From the NCBI RefSeq assembly GCF_048569485.1, contig NC_134358.1, forward strand, positions 217,530,128 through 217,594,127: a DNA stretch of 64,000 nucleotides, in the 5' to 3' direction. This stretch comes from Anomaloglossus baeobatrachus (taxonomy: Eukaryota > Chordata > Amphibia > Anura > Aromobatidae). Numbering within the stretch: position 1 is the stretch's first letter; each line of letters opens with the position of its first letter. The translations under genes were made by a program, and so were the position numbers. Below are positions 11,442 through 22,690 of this stretch, in pieces. A model generated the notes under the pieces. The model searched no databases, was not told the DNA's origin, and saw only the letters and a program-made list of their open reading frames with translations.

Positions 11442-12235
11442 TACAGTGCTTAGCATAAATGAGTACACCCCTTTGAAAAGTAAGATTTGAATCAATATCT
11501 CACTGAGCATAAGAGCAATTTCAAAAATTTTGAGACAGAATTTCGTAGAACATGTTAAAACCAATAAGATGAAAGTATGGTTAATAATATAACCTTCATT
11601 ACACAATCTTCAGTCTTACATCTAGTATTTTGTATGACCACCACAATTCTAAGTACTGCATTAACCCTTGTAGGCATGGAAAGAACAAGTTGGCAACATA
11701 TTGCAACATCTATCTTTTTCTTTTTGTTAAATAATGACCTCTTTTAGACCCTAGATGCTGGATGGAGAGCGATGCTCAGTTTCTCTCTTCAGAATTCTCT
11801 ATAGGTGTTTGATTGGGCTCATATTAAGAGGCATATTTGGCCACTTAATCTTTTTCACCCTATTATTCAGAAATGCAGCAGCGATGTTAGATGTGTTTTG
11901 GATCATGTTCATGTTGAAAAAGTGCATGTCTAGCAAGGGCACGGAGTGATGGTATCATCTTCTCTTTCAATATAGAGCAGTATATCTGAGAATTCATGAT
12001 ACCATCAATGAAATGTAGCTCACTGAGACCAGCAACACTAATGCAGACCACATAAAGACACTGCCACCACCATGTTTCACTGTAGGCACCATGTATTTTT
12101 CTAAATTCATTTTCCTAAATGCAAACTGTGTTTTTCTGTTACTAACTTGTTCATGTCATGCCTAGAAGATTTGGTGCTGTCCTTAAAAATCATGGAGGTC
12201 ATAGGAAATGCTGGATGTAGCTGCCTTTGATATGG
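11442..12235 (-). mobile_element. Tc1-like transposon relic
   Basis: The left end TACAGTGCTTAGCATAAATG and the following sequence look like a Tc1-like terminus. The minus strand of 12150-11620 can be read, with stops, as the C-terminal half of a Tc1-family transposase: AYSETWWWQC, then DGIMNSQIYCSILKEK, then QHEHDPKHI. The N-terminal half and the other terminus are missing or too eroded to see. It lies in the large intron of the host gene. Confidence 0.6.
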
Positions 12236-13497
12236 GGTATATTTATTTTTTAATCAACTAATGTACAATCTTTATAGTCGCACACCGCTTTGACTAATTC
12301 TGGAGCTGAAGTGAACTCCTGATATTAGTTCTGAAGTCCCTAATATAGTATTTCAATATCTATTACATCATAAAGTGAGATGTTATTATAGAAGAAACAT
12401 AAAAGTAATGCATCTCTTTTATAAAATGTGTCAATGGTGGAAAGTGTCATAATTCCAAATTCCGTTTAAATGGAGCCAGATCACTAGTATAATGTAACAT
12501 ATAATTGAAGTGAAACTGAAATAATGAATTGATGTATTAATTAATTTATTAATTCACTTATTAATTTAGTCATTAATTTGAGTTTCGTGAATACACTTAT
12601 AAAAATGTCAGCTCAGCTGTGTGACTTTGAGGATGCTTTGGGTGATAAGATGTACTGTAGTATCCTTTAATCTTTGAAGGATTGTATAGATTATTTAAAT
12701 TGTAGTTCAGATTTTTCACCTGTATACACTCTCCATTTTATTATCTTCATTGAATGATATGTTAATTAATTTTTAATCTCTAATAATAAACATTTTGTGA
12801 ACTAAATATATTTATCCAGTGCATTTCCTTAGTTGGTGATAGATTTAATCTTTGGTGAATAACAGTAAAAGATAAATGTAAATGACATATAATGGGGATA
12901 CATCTAAGTCAATTACATTGGAATAGACACCATGAGTTTACAAATTTGTATTCAAAATAATCTGTTAGCAGGTTTTTACCAGCATGATCTAGGGGCTGAG
13001 ATACCGATATCAGCAATGTGTGATTTATTAGGTGCTGTTTCAATACAATGAGTGTTATATCTGCAGGAGGTTATCACTACCCGTACTAGTGCCCATGTGA
13101 GACCTAGTCCGACCATGCCCCCTCTTTTGATTAGCAGCTCACTTTCAATAGACAGTGTACAATAGAAAGCTGTGGGGTGGTAGTGGCAAGCTTTCTGAAC
13201 TCTGCACTACACTGGTCCATTTTTTTTTTTATTTATAAATGAGTAACTAACGTGTTTTGCTGTAAGCCGATGGTAGGGTGGGTTTTCTTTTTGGTTTTCC
13301 ATTCATGGTACACGTAGTTATGTATACAATGGAATAGGAGCTCACTTAGGTCAGAACGTATGCATTTCATTCACAGCTTAGTGATTTTACTTTTGTAGCT
13401 TTATACAATCAGACTATGTGGTGAGAATTACTTGCTGTGGTTTACCACACCGAGGATTACCATCTTCTGTATTATCTTTTTCTTTTGTTTTTTGTAG
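12236..13497. other. AT-rich intron upstream of the last exon
   Basis: Contains an AT-rich run of TTAATT words (12530-12595) and ends in the polypyrimidine tract and TTTGTAG acceptor of the last exon. A fragment beginning CTGTTAGCAGGTTTTTACC at 12962 resembles a dispersed repeat end, without a partner. Confidence 0.4.
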
Positions 13498-13596
13498 GTT
13501 GAAGATTCTCTTCCAAGACCAACATCATCAAGACTCCTGGAGAAGGTCTCCACTCCTACTGAAGACGAGAAGAAGGAATTGGTCGATGAAATGTAA
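13498..13596 (+). CDS. Host gene, terminal coding exon
   Basis: After a strong acceptor (TTTTTCTTTTGTTTTTTGTAG, ending 13497) the frame reads VEDSLPRPTSSRLLEKVST, then PTEDEKKELVDEM and stops at TAA 13594-13596: 32 residues plus stop. It starts in phase 0, matching the exon ending at 4236, which gives an intron of about 9.26 kb. The composition (acidic, Ser/Thr/Pro, Lys) continues that of the upstream exon, supporting one gene. The human DCDC2 tail, as I remember it, has a comparable short PRP...TSPEE ending, but this is not enough for a name. Confidence 0.65.
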   Translation, partial: VEDSLPRPTSSRLLEKVSTPTEDEKKELVDEM

Positions 13597-14975
13597 ACTG
13601 GAGAGGATGAACCCTACTCTACGATGCTACCTTTGATACTTGAATCTGCATGTTTTATTGTATCATTACAGAGCTGGAGGATTATCATTTATGTTTGTAG
13701 ACGGGTGAATACCTCTATACTCACCCTCATATTAAAATGCATCAGAATATGCACTGTTCCTAAGGCATGTTATTTTTTGTAACAATAATGTGGTTCCTAT
13801 CTATTTATTAGGGTACTTTTTATACCGCCAGATGTTTTGTAATCATAACTTTATTCTTTTTTGAAGCCATATTACATTACCGGTAACATTGCACTTTCCA
13901 TAGGCTTTTCCTATACATTTATTGCTTCTTTTACTACATTTGGTGAACAAGTCAATGAAAAATGTTTAGTACGATATTCTCTGTTTAGTTTTCCAAACTT
14001 GTCATAATCATTTTAGTTGCCATGTGTCACCTCTTGTTTTCTTAGCTACCTATCCTCCAGATTGACATAAATTCCAATATGTTTAATAGAATTTTATATT
14101 ACGTAATTATAATGCATAGTCGGTATACACTGAACATACAGCAAGTTAGATTCTCGTTAAATCCTTCCCTCTAAGTAACAATGCTCAGACTAATTAGAAA
14201 ACATTTTCCATCTCTATTGCTATTGTACATTATGTAACACCATGTGGCGGTCGTTGACAGTAATTTACATTGTCCATGTAAAGATTTTATGGCCACTGTT
14301 TAATAGCCAGTGATGTCTGCTACTGAGCGCAGACACGGGGGAATATCGACAACAGTTTAGAAATAATGACCTATGTCCCATTCTGCATGTTTACTGTGAT
14401 CACCGGCTTGAAATGCACTAACATTTACTCAGTGTGTCCTTGTAAAGTGGAAAATGTCATTGTCATTACATAGAAATCCCTCTACACACAGAGCCAGCTA
14501 AGCAAGGCGAGAGCCGGGCAGAGTGGAGGGTATTGGATCTGAACTAGAAACAGGTCATTATGCAAGTTTACTGAATATTACATACTGCAGCCCTGCTAGA
14601 GATAATGCACAAAGACAGATTATCCAGAAACCTCAATGCAAATACAAAGACACAATTTGGACCCATCTGAGCATATAATCTGACCCATTTTGTTAATGGA
14701 TGAGAGCTGAAGTGATATAAATACTCTTTAGGCATGCACAATTTGCAGATTATCCCTGTAGACGGCCATGATATAGTTAGACTGAACTGATTCTGTACTT
14801 CATAAGGTTACGTTGCCTTACATATATATATATATATCTTCTTACATATATAATATAAAATGTTATTTTTCCAAATGAGAGATTATTAAACTGCAAACTG
14901 ATATATGCAAAAATATGACATGAAAAGCTATATATTGTGTAACAAATAAACTGCTATCTACATTACATCTGTCTG
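13597..14975 (+). other. Probable 3'UTR of the host gene
   Basis: Unique-looking, AT-rich sequence free of recognised transposons follows the stop codon. AATAAA occurs at 14945-14950 within ACAAATAAACTGC, with a modest TG-rich stretch (CTGTCTGGATGG) about 25 bp on, so cleavage near 14970 is plausible. A small TA run is at 14824-14837. The extent is inferred. Confidence 0.4.
14945..14950 (+). promoter_or_regulatory. Candidate polyadenylation signal AATAAA
   Basis: Canonical hexamer at the end of the transposon-free stretch following the last coding exon. It is the best placed of the AATAAA words downstream of the stop. Confidence 0.4.
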
Positions 14976-15691
14976 GATGGATCATCATTGAGATGAATCG
15001 GTCAATGTTTTATCTTTAATGAATTAAATATCTTAAATCATTACTGCATTTGTTTCTGTTGTTGACAATTCATTTACTTCTGAAAAGTATAGGGGAATTC
15101 CAGTATGGAGTTAATATTACAAATTGATAGCATAAGAACTTCTACTTCAGTTGGGGTACGACCTCTGAGACCCCATTATTGCTAGAAATGAGGACTTGGA
15201 GCAGTAGTTCTCATACTCAGCTGTCACTCCATTCATTCTCAGAGAGGGACCGCTACTTTTTTCTTCCCTGATCTCCCTGTACATGTCGTGCACCCCCCCT
15301 GCATTGGCATTGGTTAATAATAAAGATTAGCAGATCACTTTGCCGAACCCCGGTCTAAGGTCTAGGTCAGTGCTCTCTGGCCATGGACAAGAGCTGTGCG
15401 GATTTCCTTATTCTCTGGGATCGTAGGCTTAGTTTATGATTAGCTGTGCTGGCAAGACATCACCTGTATGCTGCGCAGTTGTTGTCATGTCAAGCCAACT
15501 TCAAACACCGGCGTTTCTAGGAACCCACAAGCTTAGGACATTCGGCCAGAGGGGCATAGACTTGGATCGATGACCAGGGTTTTGTGAAGCAATCCGCTCT
15601 TCTGTGGTTAATAGAGGTCCTGGACTAGTCCGGTGACCGCAATCAGGATGAGCAGGGACAATTAAAGTTAGGTTTGAAACACTTACATTTA

Positions 15692-17846
15692 GGCTATGTG
15701 CGCACTAGTGCGTTTTTCCCGCGGATTTACCCGCGGATTTGCCCCGGAAATTTCTTGAGAAATGTCTGCAATCTTTGTGCAGACATTTCCCATGAAATTC
15801 AATGAGAAAAAAAAATAGTTGTGCGCACTGTGCGGATTTTTCTCAAGAAAATTTCTTGAGAAAATTTTCTCGAGAAACTTTCTTGAGAAAATGTGCATGT
15901 CCATTAATTTCCGCAGGTACCTGCGGTATTCCGGGGGTATTCCGCAGGTAGCAATGATGTGCGGTATACCACCGGAATAGCCGCGAATTACCTGCGGTAA
16001 TGCTCATCGCTGCCTGCGGTTTTGCAGGAAGCGATGTCATTATGCCAGGAAGAGGAAGCGGAGCAGAGTAAACACAGACGTCGCACTCCCTGGACACCGC
16101 ACAGAAGCACTTCCGTGCGACCTCCAGGTGCCCGTGCAGTCTGTGTCCTGCTCCGGCCTCGCGGCTGCCTGCACTGCAGGGTGTCAGTGTCTGCCCGCAG
16201 TGTCAGCAGCCTGTCACGCGGCAGCGCAGGCAGACACTGACATCCTGCAGTGCTGGCAGCCGCAGGGATGACGATCGCTGCTGTCAGGAGGTGAGATCAT
16301 TACCTGCTGTGACGATCTCCTGCCTCCTGACGTCAGCGCTGTCACTGCTGTCTATGCCCGTCTCGCGAGCGGCCCGAGACTGTCACTAGCGGTGACGTCA
16401 CGAGCTCTCGCGATACGTCTGACAACGCGGCGGGCATAGAAGTCAGTGACAGCGCTGACGTCAGCAGTACAGGAGATGATCACAGAAGGTAATGATCTCA
16501 TCTATGCTCCTGATGGCAGCGCTCGTCATCCCCTGCAGTGACCTGAGCTGACCTATTGATGTTAGCTCAGGTCACTGCATTGCTCTCCCAGCCAATGGGG
16601 AACATTCTGTTCTTCATTGACTGGGACAGCGACTATGGTATGGATCGCCGTACCCCCCCCCCTTATTGGATTACGCCGGACGTGGAATTGATTGTGCTCT
16701 TTTCAATAAATTGGTTAAAGAGGGAATGTTTTGGGGAGTGTTTTTTCAAATAAAACTTTTTTTGTTGTCTATTTTTTAATTATTACTGACTGGGTTGGTG
16801 ATGTCGGGTATCTGATAGACGCCTGACCTCACCAACCCCAGGGCTTGATGCCAGGTGACATTACACATCTGGCATCAACCCCATATATTACCCCGTTTGC
16901 CAACGCACCAGGGCGCGGGATGAGCTGGGGCAAAGCGCCAGGATTGGCGCATCTAATGGATGCGCCACTTCTGGGGCGGCTGCGGCCTGCTATTTTTAGG
17001 CTGGGGAGTGTCCAATAACAGTGGACCTCCCTAGCCTGAGAATATCAGACCCCAGCTGTCCGCTTTACCTTGGCTGGTGATCCAATATGGGGGGGACCGC
17101 ACGTTTTTTGTTTTAAATTATTTATATAATTTAAAATAACAGCGTGGGGTGCCCACTGTTTTGGATTATCAGCCAAGGTGAAGCTGCCAGCGGTGGTCTG
17201 CAGGCTGCAGCCGTCTGCTTTACCCTAGCTGGCTACAAAAAATGGGGGGATCTCACGTCGTTTTTTTTAATTATTTATTTATTTTATGGCTAAATACAAG
17301 GCTAAGCACCCTTTAGTGCCACATGAAAGTCACTAAAGGGTGCCAGCTTAGAAAATGCAGGGAGGTGGAACATTATATAGGTTTTTCTCATCTATCTATC
17401 TATCCCTTTATCTATCTATCTATCCCTCTATCTATCTATCTATCCATCTATCCCTCTATCTATCTATTCATCTATCCCTCAATCTATCTATCCATCTATC
17501 CCTCTATCTATCTATCCATCTATCCCTCTATCTATCTATTCATCTATCTATCTATCCCTCTATCTATCCATCTATTCATCTATTCATCTATCTATCTATC
17601 CTTCTATCTATCTATCTATTCATCTATCCATCTTTCCCTCTATCCATTATCTGTCTATCGATTATCTTTATTATTTATTGCAGGGACAAACCTGCGGTAA
17701 ATCCGCGGTAAATCCGCGGCAAATCCGCGGCAAAACCGCATGCGGATTTGGTGCGGATTTTTCCGCAGGTCCGGAAATCTTTCACTGGCAGAAGTTTCTC
17801 AAGAAATTTTCTTGAGAAACTTCACATTTCTAGTGCGCACATAGCC
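15692..17846. mobile_element. 2.15-kb TTA-flanked non-autonomous DNA element
   Basis: Ends GGCTATGTGCGCACTAG and CTAGTGCGCACATAGCC are perfect inverted repeats, flanked by TTA at 15689-15691 and 17847-17849. Subterminal blocks also match: GCGGATTT and CCGCGG words and arrays of TTCTTGAGAA / TTCTCAAGAA sit near both ends. The middle (16.0-16.55 kb) is GC-rich with a large imperfect palindrome around GACGTCA words, and carries a TATC microsatellite at 17385-17665. No transposase frame was found, so it depends on another element. A tiny relative lies at 63203-63282. Confidence 0.8.
17385..17665. repeat. (TATC)n microsatellite
   Basis: About 280 bp of CTATCTAT/CCCTCTATCTAT words, impure, with CATC and CCTC variants. 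Open frames in it (SIYLSIYP-type) are only the repeat translated. It is located inside the 15692-17846 element. Confidence 0.95.
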
Positions 17847-17849
17847 TTA

Positions 17850-18705
17850 GCGTTCAGGGTCATGAAGAGTGTTTTAAGTGGTGATAAAGCATCTAATACT
17901 TTCTAAGAGTGATGACAGGTTCTCTTTAATAATGAAGGGAGTGGCATCTGAGCATGTGCACTACCACTCCAGAAAAACAGCTTAGAAGACCAAGCTTTCT
18001 TGCAATTGATGAAGTTTGTATCCCACCTAATCTAGTAGTTATCACCTATCTGGTGAATAGGTGGTAAATTCAATCTCCCTGGAACATATCACTTATTTTT
18101 TTCTTATAATGGTAGAGCAAGCACAATACAATGGCTCTCCTGTTTTGTGTAGCTCACTTGTTAGTCAACTCATCCTTTGGGAACATTTTGGCACTAGGTG
18201 TTTGCTTGCTTCATTCTCTTAGTGTCATTTGTTCTATTGATCAGTATCCACTTTCTCAGATTGGTTTTACGATAACCCCTTGTGTATACACGTCTTACAA
18301 AGTCATACCGATGTCTCCAAATTTATCTTTTCTTGAATTCGGCAAAAGATTCCAACTTCTCAATAAGCACATTCAATCATTCAATCGAAAAGCAAAACCT
18401 GATGAGCTGCAGTTCACATCACAACCTCTGGTAGGCACTCATAGCCCCATATAGTAAAGACATATAGTGACAAAATATCACAAAATAAACATTATTTTTT
18501 AAAGCTGGTAATCTCAAAGCACACACCTTCGGATATGTTGAGGCAAGGGAAAATGTAGGAGAAGACACATTTGTAAACCTTTTTAGATGTACATACCTTG
18601 GGGAAATCTATTTCTTTCCTGCAACTATGTCTTGATTCCACTTTGTTTTTGTTTTGTTTCAGTGTTTTGTTGTCTTTTGTTTACATCCAGAGAAATATTT
18701 TATGT
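17850..18705. other. Intergenic stretch, nothing firmly recognised
   Basis: Mixed-composition sequence with one 107-codon open frame (18131-18454) that matches no family I know and has no supporting context. No terminal repeats seen. Confidence 0.35.
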
Positions 18706-18997
18706 CTTAAAAGAGATTGCCTACTTTCAGGAAAGTGGGCCCCAAACTTTGTGAACTACGTAAAATAACAAACACCGCAGGTACTCGCCCTCCCTGGATT
18801 TTGTCTGCGGCGTTGAACTCAAGGATTGCCTAGAGTAGTGATTTGTGCTGTTGATGACACCTCAACACGACAGCCAAACAAGGAGCAGCAGCGAAAATCC
18901 GGTGCTATACCCAGGGAGGGTGAGTACCTGCTGAGTTTGTAACTTTAGGTATTTTACAACGTTTGTGACTCAGTTTCCTGGAAGTGGACAACCCCAT
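18706..18997. mobile_element. Fold-back MITE
   Basis: TGCCTACTTTCAGGAAAGTG near 18720 and its complement CCTGGAAGTGGACAACCCC near 18977 form the ends; a second inverted pair is GGTACTCGCCCTCCCTGG (18780) and CCAGGGAGGGTGAGTACC (18911). About 290 bp, no coding capacity. Confidence 0.6.
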
Positions 18998-19524
18998 AAC
19001 ATTACTAGCCAATATCAAATATTAAATAAATGAAACGTAAAATGGATGTGTCAAATTTCAAAATAAAAACAGGATATGGTATTAAGAAGATCTCTGAGAC
19101 TTGACAAGGCTGTTGTACTTATTGAGAAAATTCATGTCAAAGTGACTTTTAAATTCTATTGCAGTTTGTCCAGTTGATGTAAAATGAGCACAATTAAATG
19201 CCACAGAATTATACAGCCATTTTGACAAGGATATTAACAGTAAGAAACTCAGCCTCATCAGGACTAAGAGGTCAACTTTATAGTGTATAGAGCTTGTGTT
19301 GTGAAATTGGCTGACAGATCCAGATCAAAAGACTTTACCGATTTAAGATGAAATGACTGCACTCAAAATGCGCACACTGTCACGATTGCCCTGTACTCCC
19401 CGTGCTAGTGGGCGGTCATATGATCGCATGTATGCAATTTTCATTCTTGATGTCAAATGCTGACTAGTGTCATCCGGCTTTTCTCAATAGAAAAGAATTG
19501 AGAGAAGCCATAGAAGACTAATGG

Positions 19525-19970
19525 CACTGTGGCGCCCTGGACAAGCCAGGACGTCACAGGTACTGCAACAACACACCCCACACCCCAGTTAGGCACATCA
19601 GTCACACATACAAATCCTTGTTGCCTCCCTCCAGGGGCTGATGTCCACACAGGTGGGGTGGAGCCAGGTGGTTGGTCCCACCCACCGAGGAGTTCACAGT
19701 CCTGGAGGCGGGAAAAGGAGGTCAGATAGAGTTTGGAGGAGCAAGAGTGAAGTGGTAGTTGAGGAGCAAGAGCAAACTGACCGTGTCCGTGGGTGGCATC
19801 ACGGACTACATCCCCAAACCAAACCACGCCTTTCACTCACGGGCGAGGAGCGCCGCTCGAGTCCCCGGATCCGGCCCACCGCTCGAGCCACCGAGCAGCC
19901 ATCGCAGCAGCACCGGACCCAAGCGTTAGCGAGCGCAGCGGCGGCGTCCTCCCCGCCCGCGACAGCACGT
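19525..19970 (+). repeat. GC-rich dispersed repeat, possible LTR relic
   Basis: From TGTGGCGCCCTGGACAAGCC to the CG-rich tail ending near CGCGACAGCA the composition differs sharply from the flanks (GGAGG, CCACCC and CTCGAG words). It begins with TG and ends near CA, and resembles repeats seen in other amphibian sequence, but no primer-binding site, polypurine tract or partner is visible. Treated as a fossil of uncertain family. Confidence 0.3.
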
Positions 19971-20471
19971 AAACACACAAGTACGTACATCACATATGTG
20001 CAGTCATGTGACCACTGACTTTACTAATTTCTTCTCTTGTTCTGCAAAATTGTAGGGGTTAATAGTATCGCCAGTAAAACAACAAGTATGGACTCTGGGT
20101 TTTACACATTTAGTGTTTTAGATGCAGTAATATTTCGGCACAATTTTATTTTTGTGAATAAAACTCAGCGTTTTATAATAATAGCAAAATGACTGAGATT
20201 TCGAACATCTCATTCTTACGGTTTCTTTTTTTCCTTTGTATTTATTGACTTATGTGCTTATTTAAAAATGCAACATATTAATTGCTTTTGCTTTTTTAAT
20301 GCAGTTTTTTCCATTGAGATCAAAATGGCTTGACACTAAAAAAATGCTTAAAAATGGCATAAAAAACACACATAACACGTGCATTATTTCCATTGAGGTT
20401 TCTTTGCAATAGCCTGCTTTTTTCATATAGAAGAAATCTCATTATAAATGCCACGTGGGGAACTTACCCTT
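19971..20471. other. Intergenic, nothing recognised
   Basis: AT-rich sequence with T runs. No terminal repeats, no coding resemblance. Confidence 0.4.
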
Positions 20472-20766
20472 AGGCCTGGGTCACACTGGCATACAGCATC
20501 CCTATGTGATATGCTAATGACACTCAGGTCAGACTCTGCTGCGAGCTTGATTATAGTGTCATTAATTATACTGCGATCTGAGCACAGGTGAGAAGAAGGA
20601 GAGATTCATTTCTCCATATTCTCCATTGGCTGTCTCTTCATATATTGTGCTGCACTCAGATGACATCCGAATGCCTTCTGATGGTTCACTCTCCCCAATA
20701 ATGTGGGTAGAGCTGGGCTCAACCGCCTAAGGAGGAAGGTGCTTAAGGGAAAGAAAGCGCTAAGTA

Positions 20767-22690
20767 ATATATTGGATCCCAAGCACTCAAAATAGGACAA
20801 AGAGAATAAATGCAGAAAAAGTGTTATTTTATTGGACTGTTTGCAAAAAAGAAAACGCCACCACAATATAGCAAAAGCCGACGTTTCGGCCTGTTATGCC
20901 TTTTTCAAGGTTTTTGCCTATGAGAAATCATAGAAAGTATATTACACACCACAAAGTGTCAGAAAAAAACGAAAATGTTTCACAAACATACATATGTACA
21001 CACGCATATTTATATACAAGGTATTTACACGTATGTATAATAGGAGGGTGGATGGGACGAATTGAACGTCAAGGGATTGTACCATGTGGTGTTTGCTTTG
21101 CAAGGGTACGTCACTGAATGGAATAAAAAGCAATTGATCAGCACCAAAACAGGGAAATGACATAGTCATACAGTAACATACAACAAGCGCCAGTGAGTCC
21201 ATATTAGAAAGCTGTCCTAGGTCAAACCAGGAGGAGACACATGAATAGACAGCGCATCATGCTAATGTGGGGACACCATGGAGAGGGCTTTATGTATCAG
21301 AGCAGCAGCAGATTAAGGCATTACAGAGTACATAAAAATGAGGGTACATCAGAGCATAAATTCGGACAAGCATGTTATCATTGGCACATACCGGAGGCCA
21401 GGGAGGCCCAGAAGACAGGTGGAGGAAGAGAGAGGATGCCTGTGGAGAGAGATGGTGAGGCGATGGTAAATACAAGGACGTCCCTGGAGAAGTGGAACGG
21501 CAGTTGTGAGCTGAAAAGAGCAGAACGCAACTATTGCAAGTTACCTGGATACCACAAGGAGTGGGGACAGGGTCCCAGAGGTCTGTGATGGAGGCAGGAG
21601 GCATGTCGGTGTAGTGTATGGTGCGTATTTATAGGGGTTGTGTGCCACTTCCGGGTGTCCGGTGCTGGGGCTACTGCGCCTGCGTGCATGACGTTGGTGG
21701 TGGCGTGGGTACGCAGCAGAGCCTGCGTGGAGCGTCACAATAGGGGCGGGGACAGTACTGGTATTTTGGGAGGTGTGAGCGATGCAACGTCACTGTGTAA
21801 TGTCAGTCGCGCATGCGCGCGTGACGTCACTGAAGTGCAACTGCGCATGCGTGAGACGTCATAGCTGAGGCACTATTACAGGAGGTGTGTGTTAGTGCTA
21901 GTATGCACGGAGGGGGCGTCATCTAATGGGTGTGGGCCAAGTCCACAATAGGGGATATAGATGATGATAATAAGAGGCGGGGTGATGCGGTATACTCCTA
22001 AACATAGAGCGATATTAATAAGGAGGTATATATGCTTTGGGATGTGTATGGATATGGGGGTGTGTTATGCAAATGTGAAAACTATAGGAAGGCAGAATGA
22101 GGGGTATTACTAATTACCCCTTATTACTAATTATGTTAATGTACATAATTAGTAATAAGGGTTGGGAGTACATCTGTAACATGAGACTAATCTAAGTGCC
22201 TGGAAGAAAAAAAGGGGGAGGGGGGTGTTTAGAGATGGTACCTTATAGAAAGGTGGTGCCCATGATAAGGATGTGAGAGTGGAGTCCTGCCCGTGATGAA
22301 GGTGGTCAATATCTCTGGAAAAGAAGATAAGAATAAGTTAGAACTTGCATAAGTACATGAATACATGAATACCTAGACATATGCATGGTAGTCTAAAGCG
22401 CTTATACAAAACGACATAGGCCTTAGCCGCTATATAACACAGTTGTTGAATAAGATGGTAGCTGAAAATTAATAATTAACTTCATATTCTCTGTTCATGC
22501 CCCATGGTTCTAGAGTCTGTAATGTATGTATCCAGTAGGCCTCGCGGTCCCTGAGGATTTGAACACGGTTCCCACCTCTCCTGGGTAACGGCACGTGTTC
22601 CAAAACCTGATACCTGAGTTGAGATATTGAGTGACCCCTAGCGATGAACTGTGCTGGAATCGGAAGTGCAGTTTGACCACAACGTATGGT
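20767..22690 (-). repeat. PLE arm 1 (inverted copy of the 3' third)
   Basis: Reverse complement of 24557-26488: matches run from ATATATTGGATCC at the outer edge to CACAACGTATGGT at the inner edge. It contains the C-terminal part of the GIY-YIG domain on the minus strand (about 22690-22469) and a hammerhead-like relic at 20871-20917. Small substitutions and indels separate the arms. Confidence 0.9.

Noticed and set aside
16022-16540. GC-rich block at 16 kb as a CpG-island promoter
   Set aside because: It lies wholly inside the TTA-flanked element 15692-17846 and no gene begins nearby.
17323-17711. Open frames of the [12 protein letters not shown] type
   Set aside because: They are the TATC microsatellite translated in two frames.
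18131-18454. 107-codon open frame with hydrophobic start
   Set aside because: No family resemblance, no splice or promoter context, and length within chance for this window.
21640-21864. Short frames repeated at 21.2-21.9 kb and 25.4-26.0 kb as a duplicated gene
   Set aside because: They are matching positions in the two inverted PLE arms, on opposite strands, and show no domain.
22686-22690. ATG at 22686 as the natural start of the PLE polyprotein
   Set aside because: It lies in the inverted arm at the rearrangement junction, so it is accidental to the truncated body.
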